From a virus, in the IMG/VR virus record IMGVR_UViG_3300042555_002061, positions 1 through 52,528 of that record: a DNA stretch of 52,528 nt, one strand, 5' to 3'. Made by a program: the position numbers and the translations under genes. Within the stretch, counting starts at the first letter, position 1. Every line of letters begins with the position of its first letter. Below, piece by piece: positions 41,329 to 49,875 of this stretch. A model generated the notes under the pieces. The model saw only the letters and a list, made by a program, of their open reading frames with translations, did no database searches and was not told the DNA's origin.

Positions 41329-42386
41329 TAGTTTTCTCCGTGGAGTTCTTTGAACAGGTGAGGGACTGGAACAAGGGATTCGAGTGGTAAAGCTCCAGTA
41401 AGATACTGATAATAGTCTTTCTTAAACTTGTCAGTACGAGCTGGGTCAAACAATCGAAGTGGACGACGATGAAACAAGTGGTTGTAACAGTCAGGATTGA
41501 ATGGATCAAAACTGTCTGAGAGGGTATACTCGTACATGTAACAAAGACCGTCGATGATTGGATCGAGAGTAACCTTGCGAAACTCAGTGACGAGTTCTTC
41601 TGGGTGAGAGAAACAGTGTTGATCTAACCACATAAACTTGTTCTTGGACACTGGATAATCTTTGTAAGGAGTACAAGTGTTGTAGATTCGGTTGATGTAG
41701 TAAGGAATACGTTCTCCGATGTTACGAGCTGGACAACCAAACTGGACTTCTGGAATACGAATGATGTCGTAAATCACTTGGTCTGTAGTCTTGCCTAGCA
41801 CTTGCATTGCATGCAGGTACACGTTTAACTGCAAGTCAGTGTGAATTTCCTGGCGGTGTTGTAGTCTGTCGTGGTATCCTTTACATTTGTGTTCTATGAG
41901 GACTGGTAAATCAGGGTCAAACGAATAACCTGCTGGAATGAATGGGATTCGGGGAGTACCAATACCGTCGATCTTACCCATGAGGGAGACTCGATGATTT
42001 TTGGTACGATACTCGAACTTAAACTGTTTTTCGGTCTCGATTTCGTAAGAAAGTTTGTAGCTGTCGTTGTACAACTTCATCATTTCCAATACAGAAGGAA
42101 GTGTATTTGCTTCAACGTGAGCATAACCTTCTTCAAGAGTAACGAGGCGGTTTTTTAGATCGTCGAGAACTTCCTGGGAGAGGTTGTTGTAGAGCAGTGG
42201 GTTAGGTAGGGTCAGTTCCAGTAGTAAGTGAAACTCGTTACCCCAAATTAGGTTTTGGTTGACTGGTCCTGATTCTTCCAGACCGCAACCGTAGTACAAG
42301 ACAAAACTGAACGGGTCTTGTAGATACTTGCCGAGTAGCGACTGGGTTATTCCCCCGTCGACTGGGCCTTTCCATTTCCATTGCAT
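41328..42386 (-). CDS. RecB/Cas4-like PD-(D/E)XK exonuclease
   Basis: 352 residues. The core, PVLIEHKCKGYHDRL followed by DLQLNVYLHAM, matches the E-x-K and Q-x-x-x-Y motifs of RecB/Cas4 nucleases; GKIDGIG upstream provides the metal-binding Asp. No iron-sulfur cysteine set is evident. Probably resects DNA ends for the Sak4-type recombinase. ATG 42386 has AGGAATC upstream, inside a dispersed-word copy. Confidence 0.78.
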   Translation of the reverse strand: MQWKWKGPVDGGITQSLLGKYLQDPFSFVLYYGCGLEESGPVNQNLIWGNEFHLLLELTLPNPLLYNNLSQEVLDDLKNRLVTLEEGYAHVEANTLPSVLEMMKLYNDSYKLSYEIETEKQFKFEYRTKNHRVSLMGKIDGIGTPRIPFIPAGYSFDPDLPVLIEHKCKGYHDRLQHRQEIHTDLQLNVYLHAMQVLGKTTDQVIYDIIRIPEVQFGCPARNIGERIPYYINRIYNTCTPYKDYPVSKNKFMWLDQHCFSHPEELVTEFRKVTLDPIIDGLCYMYEYTLSDSFDPFNPDCYNHLFHRRPLRLFDPARTDKFKKDYYQYLTGALPLESLVPVPHLFKELHGEN

Positions 42387-43114
42387 GAGTCTGATTCCTG
42401 GGGTGAGTGGTGTTGAATTTGGTCTTTGCGGAGGGTGTAGTCGTGATGGGTGTCTTTTTCTTCGATTCGAACAACTACGAAATTTGGTGGAAGTTGCGAC
42501 GTTGAAACTTTAAGTACAGTACCGACACAACCGAACTGAGAATGCTCTGCATCGATGATTTTGACTTTTTGCCAGGGGTCAAACGTGGGTATAGGTTGTG
42601 GTGGTTCGTTCAACCGTTCTTGAAAGAATTCATGGTCTACGGCGGGTTGAGTCTTGCGTCGTATGCCGGAAATAGGTTGTAGTGGGTGTAAGGGGCTTCC
42701 GTCGTACTCATTTGCAAATTCTTGAGGGGATGAGTTGGTCAAGATGTTGCGTAAATGTTCTTCGGCTTCCTTCCTACGTCGAACTTTTTTGTTGGCTTCG
42801 GATAGAATGGCGTTCATTCGGGCCAAAGTTTCTATGTCGGATTTCTTGACAGGAGTGGGTGGTTGTAAGTGGTCGACCAGGGTGTGTGGGTTTCCTGGGC
42901 AGTTGAATACATATTGAATGTAGTCGAGGAATTGTTCGAGGGTGCAGTCAAGTAAGAATGTTGAGAATGTACCACCACCCATATGGTAGGTGACTTCACA
43001 AAGTTCTTGATTGACTCCGTTGGCTATCACAATACGAATACCGCAGAGTGTCACTGATTCAAGGTTGATGATTCGAGTGACATTGGATTGGTCGGTAATT
43101 TTTACGAAAAACAT
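42347..43114 (-). CDS. Two-domain unknown protein with SH3/KOW-like C-terminus
   Basis: 255 residues. The first 80 form a beta-rich domain, then comes a helical basic stretch (NKKVRRRKEAEEHL). The last 75 carry an SH3/KOW-like segment (WQKVKIIDAEHSQFGCVGTV) similar in pattern to those at 28529-29659 and 44829-45377. Overlaps the exonuclease by 40 bases and the glycosylase by 13. Function unknown. Confidence 0.6.
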   Translation of the reverse strand: MFFVKITDQSNVTRIINLESVTLCGIRIVIANGVNQELCEVTYHMGGGTFSTFLLDCTLEQFLDYIQYVFNCPGNPHTLVDHLQPPTPVKKSDIETLARMNAILSEANKKVRRRKEAEEHLRNILTNSSPQEFANEYDGSPLHPLQPISGIRRKTQPAVDHEFFQERLNEPPQPIPTFDPWQKVKIIDAEHSQFGCVGTVLKVSTSQLPPNFVVVRIEEKDTHHDYTLRKDQIQHHSPQESDSCNGNGKAQSTGE

Positions 43115-43812
43115 GGTGAGAGTTCCTTAATGAATTCGAGGAGTTTGCGGGCTTCACGTTTTACTTCGAGTAGCTTGTACTCTTGTTTCATGAATTTGGT
43201 AGTGGAAACACCAAACAATTTGATGTACGGAAGTGAACAACGGTAGTATGCCATAGGCAACGTGCCTAGGTATACTACACCTTTGGGTTTGAATGAAGCA
43301 ATCAGTTCGTCAATATGAGGGGAACAAATGGCTGCTTCGGCTCTGCTGGGGGATCGACCGTAGTTGAGTGCTTCGATCGTTGCTCCAACAGTTTCGATAG
43401 CTTCGGTAGCTTCGTCTTGGTCTGCACAGTAAATTTCTTTACCGTCTGGACCGTGAAGCTTAACTATGTCTCTGGTCATACAACCTACGAGGTTAGTCAT
43501 ACAGTATTGAATACTGTGTCGGGTTTGGGCAAGAAGCCCGTCGACTAATCGTCCTGAAATTCCTGTAAAAGGTCGTCCTGTGAAAGTATCGACGAGTTCT
43601 GGTCCTTCTCCAATGAAGAGAAGTCGGATTGGGTTGGTTCCTCCAAAAAGGTGAGTCCCGTCTCGTCGAAGGGCGACGTATCTTCGTCCAACAGAGAGGC
43701 CGCATTTTCGGCATCCGGACCAGTCGGCATGGCCTGAATGACAATAGTTGTTGAAATGGTAGCGTGGTAACGAATTCCCGACAGAATGTGATTCAGTTTT
43801 TCCAGGCTGCAT
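43102..43812 (-). CDS. Uracil-DNA glycosylase, family-4-like
   Basis: 236 residues. GCRKCGLSVGRR gives the first Cys pair, LLFIGEGPE and TGRPFTGISGRLVDG match the catalytic and uracil-binding motifs of family 4 enzymes (usually GEAPG and GRPFVG), and further Cys residues could complete an iron-sulfur site. The N-terminal 80 codons overlap the HTH gene in another frame. It would remove uracil from phage DNA or act in base-excision repair with the ligase. Confidence 0.75.
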   Translation of the reverse strand: MQPGKTESHSVGNSLPRYHFNNYCHSGHADWSGCRKCGLSVGRRYVALRRDGTHLFGGTNPIRLLFIGEGPELVDTFTGRPFTGISGRLVDGLLAQTRHSIQYCMTNLVGCMTRDIVKLHGPDGKEIYCADQDEATEAIETVGATIEALNYGRSPSRAEAAICSPHIDELIASFKPKGVVYLGTLPMAYYRCSLPYIKLFGVSTTKFMKQEYKLLEVKREARKLLEFIKELSPCFS

Positions 43813-44060
43813 GGTCGTGTTCCTGAGAGGATTGCATGAAAGTTGGGTGGAGTGAAACCAATCTTGTCGCAGTAGTTCTTGAAAGAACCAGAACTGTTAC
43901 GGTCGATTAGTCTTTTTATTGAGGAGCCTTCTCGCTGCTTCAGCAAGATTACCGGGTTGATGTTCTGGTCGTTTGATCGAGGTAAAATCAAACTTTCGGA
44001 TTGCTGGGTTAACTCGTTCGATAACCCGCTTAATGGTAGTGATTGTTCGTTCTGGTTCAT
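43545..44060 (-). CDS. HTH regulator overprinting the glycosylase start
   Basis: 171 residues from ATG 44060; a later start near 43940 (TTG) is possible because the first 45 residues overlie the nuclease gene. Residues about 55-95 (SGSFKNYCDKIGFTPPNFHA, ILSGTRPCSLEKLNHIL) form an XRE/Cro-type helix-turn-helix. The C-terminal 89 residues are acidic and read through the glycosylase N-terminus in a different frame. The HTH itself fills the otherwise empty 84 bases between the two neighbours, which supports it as a real gene. Probably a transcription regulator. Confidence 0.62.
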   Translation of the reverse strand: MNQNEQSLPLSGLSNELTQQSESLILPRSNDQNINPVILLKQREGSSIKRLIDRNSSGSFKNYCDKIGFTPPNFHAILSGTRPCSLEKLNHILSGIRYHATISTTIVIQAMPTGPDAENAASLLDEDTSPFDETGLTFLEEPTQSDFSSLEKDQNSSILSQDDLLQEFQDD

Positions 44061-44355
44061 CTTTTAGGTCCGCTGACATAAAGTAAAGAAGTATCCATCC
44101 TGAAAGGATTAGGTCGTTGTGTTTGTTGTAGTCTCGTTGCATACCTTTGTATGACAAGTGACCTGTTCCATATCCTTGAAGTTCTATTGCAACCCGTTCG
44201 GTTGGAAAACAGAAGTCTAGTTCCCATTCCCGAGACAAATGTACGGTGTGATGATGAACAATAGGATAGGTCGAATGTTGCTTCCAAAGTTGATGAAACG
44301 ACTCTTCAAAGTTCGAATCGTACATCTTCTGGGTCGGTCGGTACTTTTTTCTCAT
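43897..44355 (-). CDS. Vsr/DUF559-like endonuclease
   Basis: 152 residues. WELDFCFPTERVAIELQGYG then H-L-S-Y-K-G, RDYNKHNDLILSGW match the Vsr-fold PD-(D/E)XK pattern (ExDF, AIE, KxN, GW) of DUF559 and very-short-patch-repair type nucleases. Phage versions may resolve branched DNA or be free-standing homing-type nucleases. Overlaps the 111-residue gene by 50 bases and the HTH frame by 164. Confidence 0.68.
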   Translation of the reverse strand: MRKKYRPTQKMYDSNFEESFHQLWKQHSTYPIVHHHTVHLSREWELDFCFPTERVAIELQGYGTGHLSYKGMQRDYNKHNDLILSGWILLYFMSADLKDEPERTITTIKRVIERVNPAIRKFDFTSIKRPEHQPGNLAEAARRLLNKKTNRP

Positions 44356-44641
44356 AAGGTCGTTCTTCTGAAAATACGAGTCCTTGTATACCCAGGAGTA
44401 ACAGACACTTCCTTGCTTCCATCAAGAGAGACAAAGCTTTTTGCATCTGATCCGTAATCAGAACGTAGTTGTCTGTACGAATGTTGATGTTGGTGTTCTC
44501 TGGTGAAACTGGAAATCCAGGTAAGTCTGCGATTTCGTTGATCCACGGATGGTTGTAACGAAGAGTCGACAATTGAGCTGCTATATGAACAGCATCGTCA
44601 ATATGGGTGTAAAGAACTCGTTCTAGTGGGTTTCGAGTCAT
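44306..44641 (-). CDS. Unknown early protein
   Basis: 111 residues, helical with a Leu-rich middle and a charged C-terminus. ATG 44641 has AGGAAATTCC upstream within the dispersed word CACCCCAGGAAATT. No family recognised. Confidence 0.55.
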   Translation of the reverse strand: MTRNPLERVLYTHIDDAVHIAAQLSTLRYNHPWINEIADLPGFPVSPENTNINIRTDNYVLITDQMQKALSLLMEARKCLLLLGIQGLVFSEERPYEKKVPTDPEDVRFEL

Positions 44642-44664
44642 GAGGGAATTTCCTGGGGTGAGAG

Positions 44665-44850
44665 TTAGGAAGTGGTTAGTCGAAAGAATAAGATAGTTAT
44701 ACCTCGTTCTTTGTAAAAGTAGAATGCTTCCTCGACTGTCGAACCAACAGAAGAGTGTACTCGTCGAAGTTCATGTCCGAGACGACATTGCCTATAGTAG
44801 TCTGTTGGTTCGATGGTTTCCCACCAGGCTAGCTGTCGGAGTTCGGGCAT
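44665..44850 (-). CDS. Small unknown early protein
   Basis: 61 residues with a short aromatic/basic core (TDYYRQCRLGHELRRVHSSV). Overlaps the SH3-like protein gene by 22 bases. No family recognised. Confidence 0.5.
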   Translation of the reverse strand: MPELRQLAWWETIEPTDYYRQCRLGHELRRVHSSVGSTVEEAFYFYKERGITILFFRLTTS

Positions 44851-45377
44851 AGTTTTGTTCCTGAGAGTGTGACTGTCGGGATGTTTGATTTGTAGTTTTT
44901 GGGGTCGACAAAACAGCCGGTGAGTGGGTCGAAATTTTTCATGTACTCGTCGTCAGAACAATCGTTGACAAACAACTCAAGTAAACCGACGTCTAATAGT
45001 ACGGGTGCAAAAACTGTAATATCGCATCTCTCTTGTATAGCTGCAAAACGATAGGGTTTGTAGGTGATTATTTTTCCGGAGGCTTCCCACTCAACGATAA
45101 GAGTTCTGTGGCCGTGACTTGGTGGAATTTTCATTCCGTGGTGAGGACCACCCACGACTGTGAAGTTAAGTTTCAACCAACGATCTTTTTGTCGTTGGAC
45201 TGTTGTTTCCTCTAAATCGATTTCGTCGGAGGACACGTACTCGCAAGCTCCGCCTTCGGGTTGAATGAATATTCCGTAATTTCCGGGATTGACGGCTCGG
45301 ACAATAAAAAGTTTGTGCTTGAGTCGTCGTAAACGGACTTTGTCGCCTATTTGGAATGGTCTTGGTTCAGGGGGCAT
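44829..45377 (-). CDS. SH3/KOW-like early protein
   Basis: 182 residues. The N-terminus (FQIGDKVRLRRLKHKLFIVR) has an SH3/KOW-like beta pattern, and the centre (GGPHHGMKIPPSHGHRTLIV) reads as a second beta domain. Overlaps the ligase by 11 bases. Comparable SH3-like segments occur in three other proteins here. Function unknown. Confidence 0.55.
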   Translation of the reverse strand: MPPEPRPFQIGDKVRLRRLKHKLFIVRAVNPGNYGIFIQPEGGACEYVSSDEIDLEETTVQRQKDRWLKLNFTVVGGPHHGMKIPPSHGHRTLIVEWEASGKIITYKPYRFAAIQERCDITVFAPVLLDVGLLELFVNDCSDDEYMKNFDPLTGCFVDPKNYKSNIPTVTLSGTKLCPNSDS

Positions 45378-46509
45378 CGGTTGTTTCTCCTATGGGTTTG
45401 TCACAGTTTTCTTTGCGGAAGTAGTGGATGCCTACGGGACAACGTGGGACTCCGTATTCGGAGTATCCTTCAAATTCTACTTTGAGGTACTGACCGATGT
45501 AAGTCTCTTTGTAAGTGAGGATTTGTTGTCGTTTGGCATGAGTTCCCTTGAAAGAACATTTGAATTCTTTGCCAGAACTTGTTTCACAAACAAACACACC
45601 TTGCTTGTTTGTTCCTGGGATGACGTCGACGATGAGGAATTCGTTGTCTACGAATGCTTTCATCTTGAGTAACGACGTTGATCGTTTGTTGACTTCGTAG
45701 GGAGCATTGCTGTTACGAATCATCATACCTTCGTAACCGGCGGCTCGATAAGTGTCAAACTGCTCTCGCAGTTCTTCTTCTCCTGGGGGAGTGTCGTGTA
45801 AGACGGTGTGTACCATCTTAAATGGGCACTTGTGGGAGAAGTAGGGTAGGTTTTTGAAAGTAGACTTTGGGTCGGTTCTCCAACGAATGTAGACTTCTTC
45901 GAGTTCGGAAACGATTCGTTCTGCTTCGAGTACACGGGCTTCGAATGGAGCTTCGATGTCGATGATATCGAATACGTGGTACTCGATTTCTTTGCATACG
46001 GTGTAGTCTGGACGACTACGCATGACGTAAGACTCGATTGTGTTCAGGGGAGTGTTGGGAATGATTAGTTCCCCGTCGAGCTTGATTCCTTCCGGTAGTT
46101 TGGACAAGTACAACTCGATGTGAGGGCAGGACAGGAAGTACAAGTTTCTTCGAGACAGCAGTCCTTCACGAGACATGATACATCGAATGCCGTCGAGCTT
46201 GGGTTGCAAGGCAACTTTGTCAAACTTGACATTACCCTTGTATTCTTGAGCCAACATGGGTAGGTCTGGTGAAGCTGTCGGAATCGTTTCGGTAAAACCT
46301 TTACGATCTTTTTGGTGTCGAATACGACTGTGATATTCGTCGACCGCTTTTTCTGGAGGGACTTCGATAACTTGTTCACCGTGTTGTGATACTTCGGTGG
46401 AAGTCTTGCTGCATCGACCCCAGGTAACAGTAAGTACGTTGTTGTCAACGGTGGCTACCCACCAAGTAACGTCGTTGAAGTTGTTCAGTTTGTAGAGAGT
46501 AGTTTGCAT
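45367..46509 (-). CDS. ATP-dependent DNA ligase with WGR-like N-terminus
   Basis: 380 residues. Residues 1-50 resemble a WGR domain (LTVTWGRCSKT). The ligase motifs follow: Lys104 in QPKLDGIRC (AMP-binding), KLDGELII, AGYEGMMIRN and LLKMKAF, then an OB-fold end (FKCSFKGTHAKRQQIL). It seals nicks in replication and repair, probably with the glycosylase. A WGR-ligase arrangement is known in phages and bacteria. Confidence 0.85.
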   Translation of the reverse strand: MQTTLYKLNNFNDVTWWVATVDNNVLTVTWGRCSKTSTEVSQHGEQVIEVPPEKAVDEYHSRIRHQKDRKGFTETIPTASPDLPMLAQEYKGNVKFDKVALQPKLDGIRCIMSREGLLSRRNLYFLSCPHIELYLSKLPEGIKLDGELIIPNTPLNTIESYVMRSRPDYTVCKEIEYHVFDIIDIEAPFEARVLEAERIVSELEEVYIRWRTDPKSTFKNLPYFSHKCPFKMVHTVLHDTPPGEEELREQFDTYRAAGYEGMMIRNSNAPYEVNKRSTSLLKMKAFVDNEFLIVDVIPGTNKQGVFVCETSSGKEFKCSFKGTHAKRQQILTYKETYIGQYLKVEFEGYSEYGVPRCPVGIHYFRKENCDKPIGETTDAP

Positions 46510-46554
46510 AATTGTTTGTGAGAGAGTGAGAGTGAGAGTGAAAGAAAAAGAAGG

Positions 46555-46977
46555 TTATAAGGACAAGCGAATTGATTCTGTGGTTACACCTATAATCGAC
46601 TCAATGCCGTTATAGATTAGATTTAGGCGGGCTCCACGTGCAGTTGTCCCTGGTAGAAAAACTTGTAATACTTCGCAGTTTCCGGTGAAACTTTGAGGGT
46701 TCTTCTTGAAGATTTGCAACAAAGCACTAAAGATTGTTGCAAGTTTGATCATTCGTTCGTTTTGAAGGTCTGCGTATTCTTCTGAACTGAATCTTCGGTC
46801 AACATAGCTGTTCATCAACACCGTGAGATAGAGTTGTTGAGCAAATTCTTCACCAAAGTGTTCTTGTAGCTCAAGAAACTCAATTTTGACGGCTTCTTGG
46901 GCTTGGTCCTTGGTGATAGGGATGTTGTTCATAAGGCTGTGCATCAGGTCGTCGAGAGGGTGTTGTTCGTTGGTCAT
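46555..46977 (-). CDS. Unknown helical early protein
   Basis: 140 residues, helical and acidic in the first two-thirds, with an AEV-like beta C-terminus (NLIYNGIESIIGVTTESI). The upstream gap (46510-46554) is a GTGAGA-rich run. No family recognised. Confidence 0.5.
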   Translation of the reverse strand: MTNEQHPLDDLMHSLMNNIPITKDQAQEAVKIEFLELQEHFGEEFAQQLYLTVLMNSYVDRRFSSEEYADLQNERMIKLATIFSALLQIFKKNPQSFTGNCEVLQVFLPGTTARGARLNLIYNGIESIIGVTTESIRLSL

Positions 46978-46980
46978 GGG

Positions 46981-48474
46981 TTACTCTGCGTAAATGTAGT
47001 AAAGGTCTCGTTTGGTACGGGTGTGTGCAACAAAATCAATGTTGATTTCTTGCTTAATTTCAATGTCAGTCTTTGCTCTTTCTGACGGAACTGGTGGATT
47101 TAGGATGCCAATAATGTCGGCTTCCAGTCCTTTTGCTTTGTGAATGGTACACAAAGTGATATGTTTGATGCCTTTTGGGGGTTTGAGTAGGGACTGTACC
47201 AGTGGTTCGAACTCTTCGATACTGTTACAGTCTTTGAGGATATGGCGGATACAGTCGAAACGATCGGCTGTAGCTTGTTTTGCCATTGGACTACCAGCAC
47301 GAAGGCAAAGTTCTTCATAACTAGCAAGTTTGAGTAAAAGATCGTCGATATTCTTGGCTCTACGGTTTTGTACTGTAGAAATCAAGGATTTTGCCAGTGA
47401 ATCACCCAAAGTTCGACAAGGAATTTGGTTTTTGACCAGCTGTAGTGCCAGTTTCATCAACGGAGCATTGTATCGACAGATAATCATTGGGCTGTTTTCG
47501 ACCATAGATCGACTCCATTCAACGATGTTTTCTGCTCGAACTTTACCCACAATTCCTGGGGTGCGGTCGGGTAAGGTGCGAATTTGAGCTGACGGACAGA
47601 TTGTGTTGGCTGTTTGAGCCATGTTTGGTGGTAATCTGAACGAAAGTCGTAAAGGAAGCTGTGTAGAACAGTGTTCTGCGATCTTGCTGATTGATTCTGG
47701 GTCTGCACCAGTCCAAGCATTGATAGCTTGGTTAGTATCACCCACAAAAACCAGGTTACGACACAGTTTGAAGGACAAAGCCAGCCTAGCTGGACTTAAA
47801 TCCTGACATTCGTCTACAAAACCGATTTCGTACAAGGGTTTTGGCAACATAAACAGGGCTAACCACACTTGGAGCATATGACTTATGCCCAATTGACGGT
47901 GATTTGCGGACTTCATAGCCCGAATAATCTCGGATGCTTGCTGACAAATGTCTGGATGAATCTTGTACGGAGCAAGATCACTGTATTTGGCTTGCATCAA
48001 ATACATGTTTTCTTCGGTCACTTCGAGCAATTCTTCTTGCAGTTTTTCTACAAAACGGAAGGAAGTGATCCAAGAAAACCTGTTTTTGTCACTAGAAAGG
48101 GTGCGTCCAGTGACAGTTTCGATCAAACGGTCGGTGTAATCCTTTTTGTTGAGAGGAACGTACCCGATTGCTCGTTGTAGTACCTTGTACCCCCAACCGT
48201 GGTGAGTCTTAACTTCTGACTCGGAATGGATACGATTCTTGAGATCGTCAACAGTGGTGTTGTTGTAGGCCAAATAAATGGCAGGCAACGGCTCACCGTT
48301 CTCTTTCCTGGGGAGAGACTCCCTGCACCATTGGTAAACTGCGGCTTGTTCCTCAGTGTGACGGAACTTTTGTAGCCATAGTTCTGGTTTGGTGGTACGA
48401 TAGTAGATGTAGGCATCGACGATTGTGGAAGTTTTACCACAACCTGGTCCGGCATTGATTAATAAGTGTGGCAT
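46981..48474 (-). CDS. SF1 DNA helicase (UvrD/PcrA-like)
   Basis: 497 residues. Walker A is AGPGCGKTST (9-15 core); motif II is FVDECQDLS (DECQ variant of DExQ); motif III is VGDTNQAINAW; motif V is CTIHKAKGLEADII; motif VI is VAHTRTKRDLYYI. It is shorter than UvrD (about 720) and lacks most of the 1B/2B insertions, as in compact phage helicases. A role in replication or recombination is likely. Confidence 0.88.
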   Translation of the reverse strand: MPHLLINAGPGCGKTSTIVDAYIYYRTTKPELWLQKFRHTEEQAAVYQWCRESLPRKENGEPLPAIYLAYNNTTVDDLKNRIHSESEVKTHHGWGYKVLQRAIGYVPLNKKDYTDRLIETVTGRTLSSDKNRFSWITSFRFVEKLQEELLEVTEENMYLMQAKYSDLAPYKIHPDICQQASEIIRAMKSANHRQLGISHMLQVWLALFMLPKPLYEIGFVDECQDLSPARLALSFKLCRNLVFVGDTNQAINAWTGADPESISKIAEHCSTQLPLRLSFRLPPNMAQTANTICPSAQIRTLPDRTPGIVGKVRAENIVEWSRSMVENSPMIICRYNAPLMKLALQLVKNQIPCRTLGDSLAKSLISTVQNRRAKNIDDLLLKLASYEELCLRAGSPMAKQATADRFDCIRHILKDCNSIEEFEPLVQSLLKPPKGIKHITLCTIHKAKGLEADIIGILNPPVPSERAKTDIEIKQEINIDFVAHTRTKRDLYYIYAE

Positions 48475-48479
48475 GAGAG

Positions 48480-48719
48480 TTATTCGTTGGAGTATGGAGC
48501 AGTTAGTTTGAAAGTGGAAGTTTGAATTCTGTGAGTCGTGGTTTTGGTTCCACGAGTCACAACCATTCTTTCGTTGAGAGGGTCAAACTCAAGGACGTCA
48601 AACGTGGTTCCCCGTTTGTAAGGAAACATACTTCGGAGTAGTTTACCTTTCTTAAATACTACTAATCCTGGGACGGTTTCGCTGACGTAAAGGGATTCGT
48701 AAGAGAACATTTTGTTCAT
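48480..48719 (-). CDS. Unknown beta-rich early protein
   Basis: 79 residues, mostly beta. Its ATG overlaps the stop of the 33-residue membrane peptide as ATGA. No family recognised. Confidence 0.5.
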   Translation of the reverse strand: MNKMFSYESLYVSETVPGLVVFKKGKLLRSMFPYKRGTTFDVLEFDPLNERMVVTRGTKTTTHRIQTSTFKLTAPYSNE

Positions 48720-48817
48720 GACAAGTCCTTGTACATTGTGTAGCCTAGTGGGACTAGGACTAAGAGAATTGCAGGAAGTTCGATGTAGACGATGAGCCAG
48801 TCGAGAAAATCAAGCAT
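48716..48817 (-). CDS. 33-residue membrane peptide
   Basis: MLDFLDWLIVYIELPAILLV and a hydrophobic remainder form one membrane helix. The ATG overlaps the last 8 bases of the 207-residue gene (AACAATGCTTGA) and its TGA overlaps the next ATG. The identical junction at 40462-40469 suggests a shared arrangement for tiny membrane genes. Confidence 0.58.
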   Translation of the reverse strand: MLDFLDWLIVYIELPAILLVLVPLGYTMYKDLS

Positions 48818-49433
48818 TGTTGTCCTCTTTAACTGGAATAAGGTCGTATTTTGACTCATAAATGTCGTCGATTATTCGACCAGAAGGGTTCCAAGTATGA
48901 TTTCGTTGTTCTCCCCATACAAAGACATACCCTCGATAAGGGTAGGCTGTGTTTTCTACAAAATTGGTTATAGCGTACTCGAATCCACCACGAGTCCGTG
49001 GTTCCCAATTCACACTCCATCGTGTGTTTTCGGGGTACATACATGTACCGGACATCCAGTAGATGTCTGACTTTTGAACGTCAATACCAGCTACAGAGGG
49101 GATACCAACACCGGGGCAATGAGCTGAATGCCCGTTGTCGGGTATTGTGGTTTCTTTGTCTAAAGAGTTTATGTAGTCGTCGAAGTCGTCAATGTCATCG
49201 CTGCATTGTTTTTCGAACAAGTTGGCTGAGTATTCTGCATAAATCATTTCATGCAGTTCTGCTATCAACTTCTTTTCTTCTGGGGTGAGTCCAGTACAGG
49301 GTTCTGGGGCTATCATAGGGAACATGTATGCTCCGCTGTATAGTCCGAGCATGTAGCAGACGGCTGCAATGATTGCGATGCCTGCGATGGTGGGAAACAT
49401 TTGTGGGGAGACGTAGATAAATGAGAGAGTCAT
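48810..49433 (-). CDS. Membrane-anchored unknown protein
   Basis: 207 residues. An N-terminal helix (FPTIAGIAIIAAVCYMLGLY) would anchor it; the remaining soluble part has four cysteines and an acidic segment (SDDIDDFDDYINSL). Early timing suggests a host-envelope or exclusion role. No family recognised. Confidence 0.55.
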   Translation of the reverse strand: MTLSFIYVSPQMFPTIAGIAIIAAVCYMLGLYSGAYMFPMIAPEPCTGLTPEEKKLIAELHEMIYAEYSANLFEKQCSDDIDDFDDYINSLDKETTIPDNGHSAHCPGVGIPSVAGIDVQKSDIYWMSGTCMYPENTRWSVNWEPRTRGGFEYAITNFVENTAYPYRGYVFVWGEQRNHTWNPSGRIIDDIYESKYDLIPVKEDNNA

Positions 49434-49469
49434 GGTGTGAGAGTGGGTTAGAGGGACGGAGTATGTTGG

Positions 49470-49850
49470 TTACGACTTGTCGTACGGTTTCTTTTTTGGA
49501 TGTAAAGCAGGGGATTCTGCTTGAGCCTCTTTACTACCGTTTAATTTTGACTCCCGCATTAGACTGGCATTAACAGAATTTTGAAGGTGGATGTTTTCAT
49601 TGATGACTTGTCGAAGTTCTGTGCGAAGGTCGTCGATAATTTTGTTAGCTTCTGCTATTTCACGACGATGTGCTTTCTGTTCACCTAGGTGTTCTTTGAC
49701 AGATCGTTCAGTGTCTAGCTCTTTTTCAAGCTCAGTTATCTTGTCGAGGTAGGTGTCGAGTTCAAATTTGTGCCGATTTTTGTAATCAATAAACACTTGA
49801 ACGATTTCGAGAAATTCATGAACGTCAGCAGCAGTTTTGATGGTAATCAT
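49470..49850 (-). CDS. Coiled-coil early protein
   Basis: 126 residues, with a coiled coil from about residue 35 to 95 (heptads of Leu/Ile) and a basic, Pro/Lys-rich tail. No membrane segment. Possibly a scaffold or inhibitor; no family recognised. Confidence 0.52.
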   Translation of the reverse strand: MITIKTAADVHEFLEIVQVFIDYKNRHKFELDTYLDKITELEKELDTERSVKEHLGEQKAHRREIAEANKIIDDLRTELRQVINENIHLQNSVNASLMRESKLNGSKEAQAESPALHPKKKPYDKS

Positions 49851-49875
49851 GGTCAGGTTTGGTTAGAGGGAAAAG

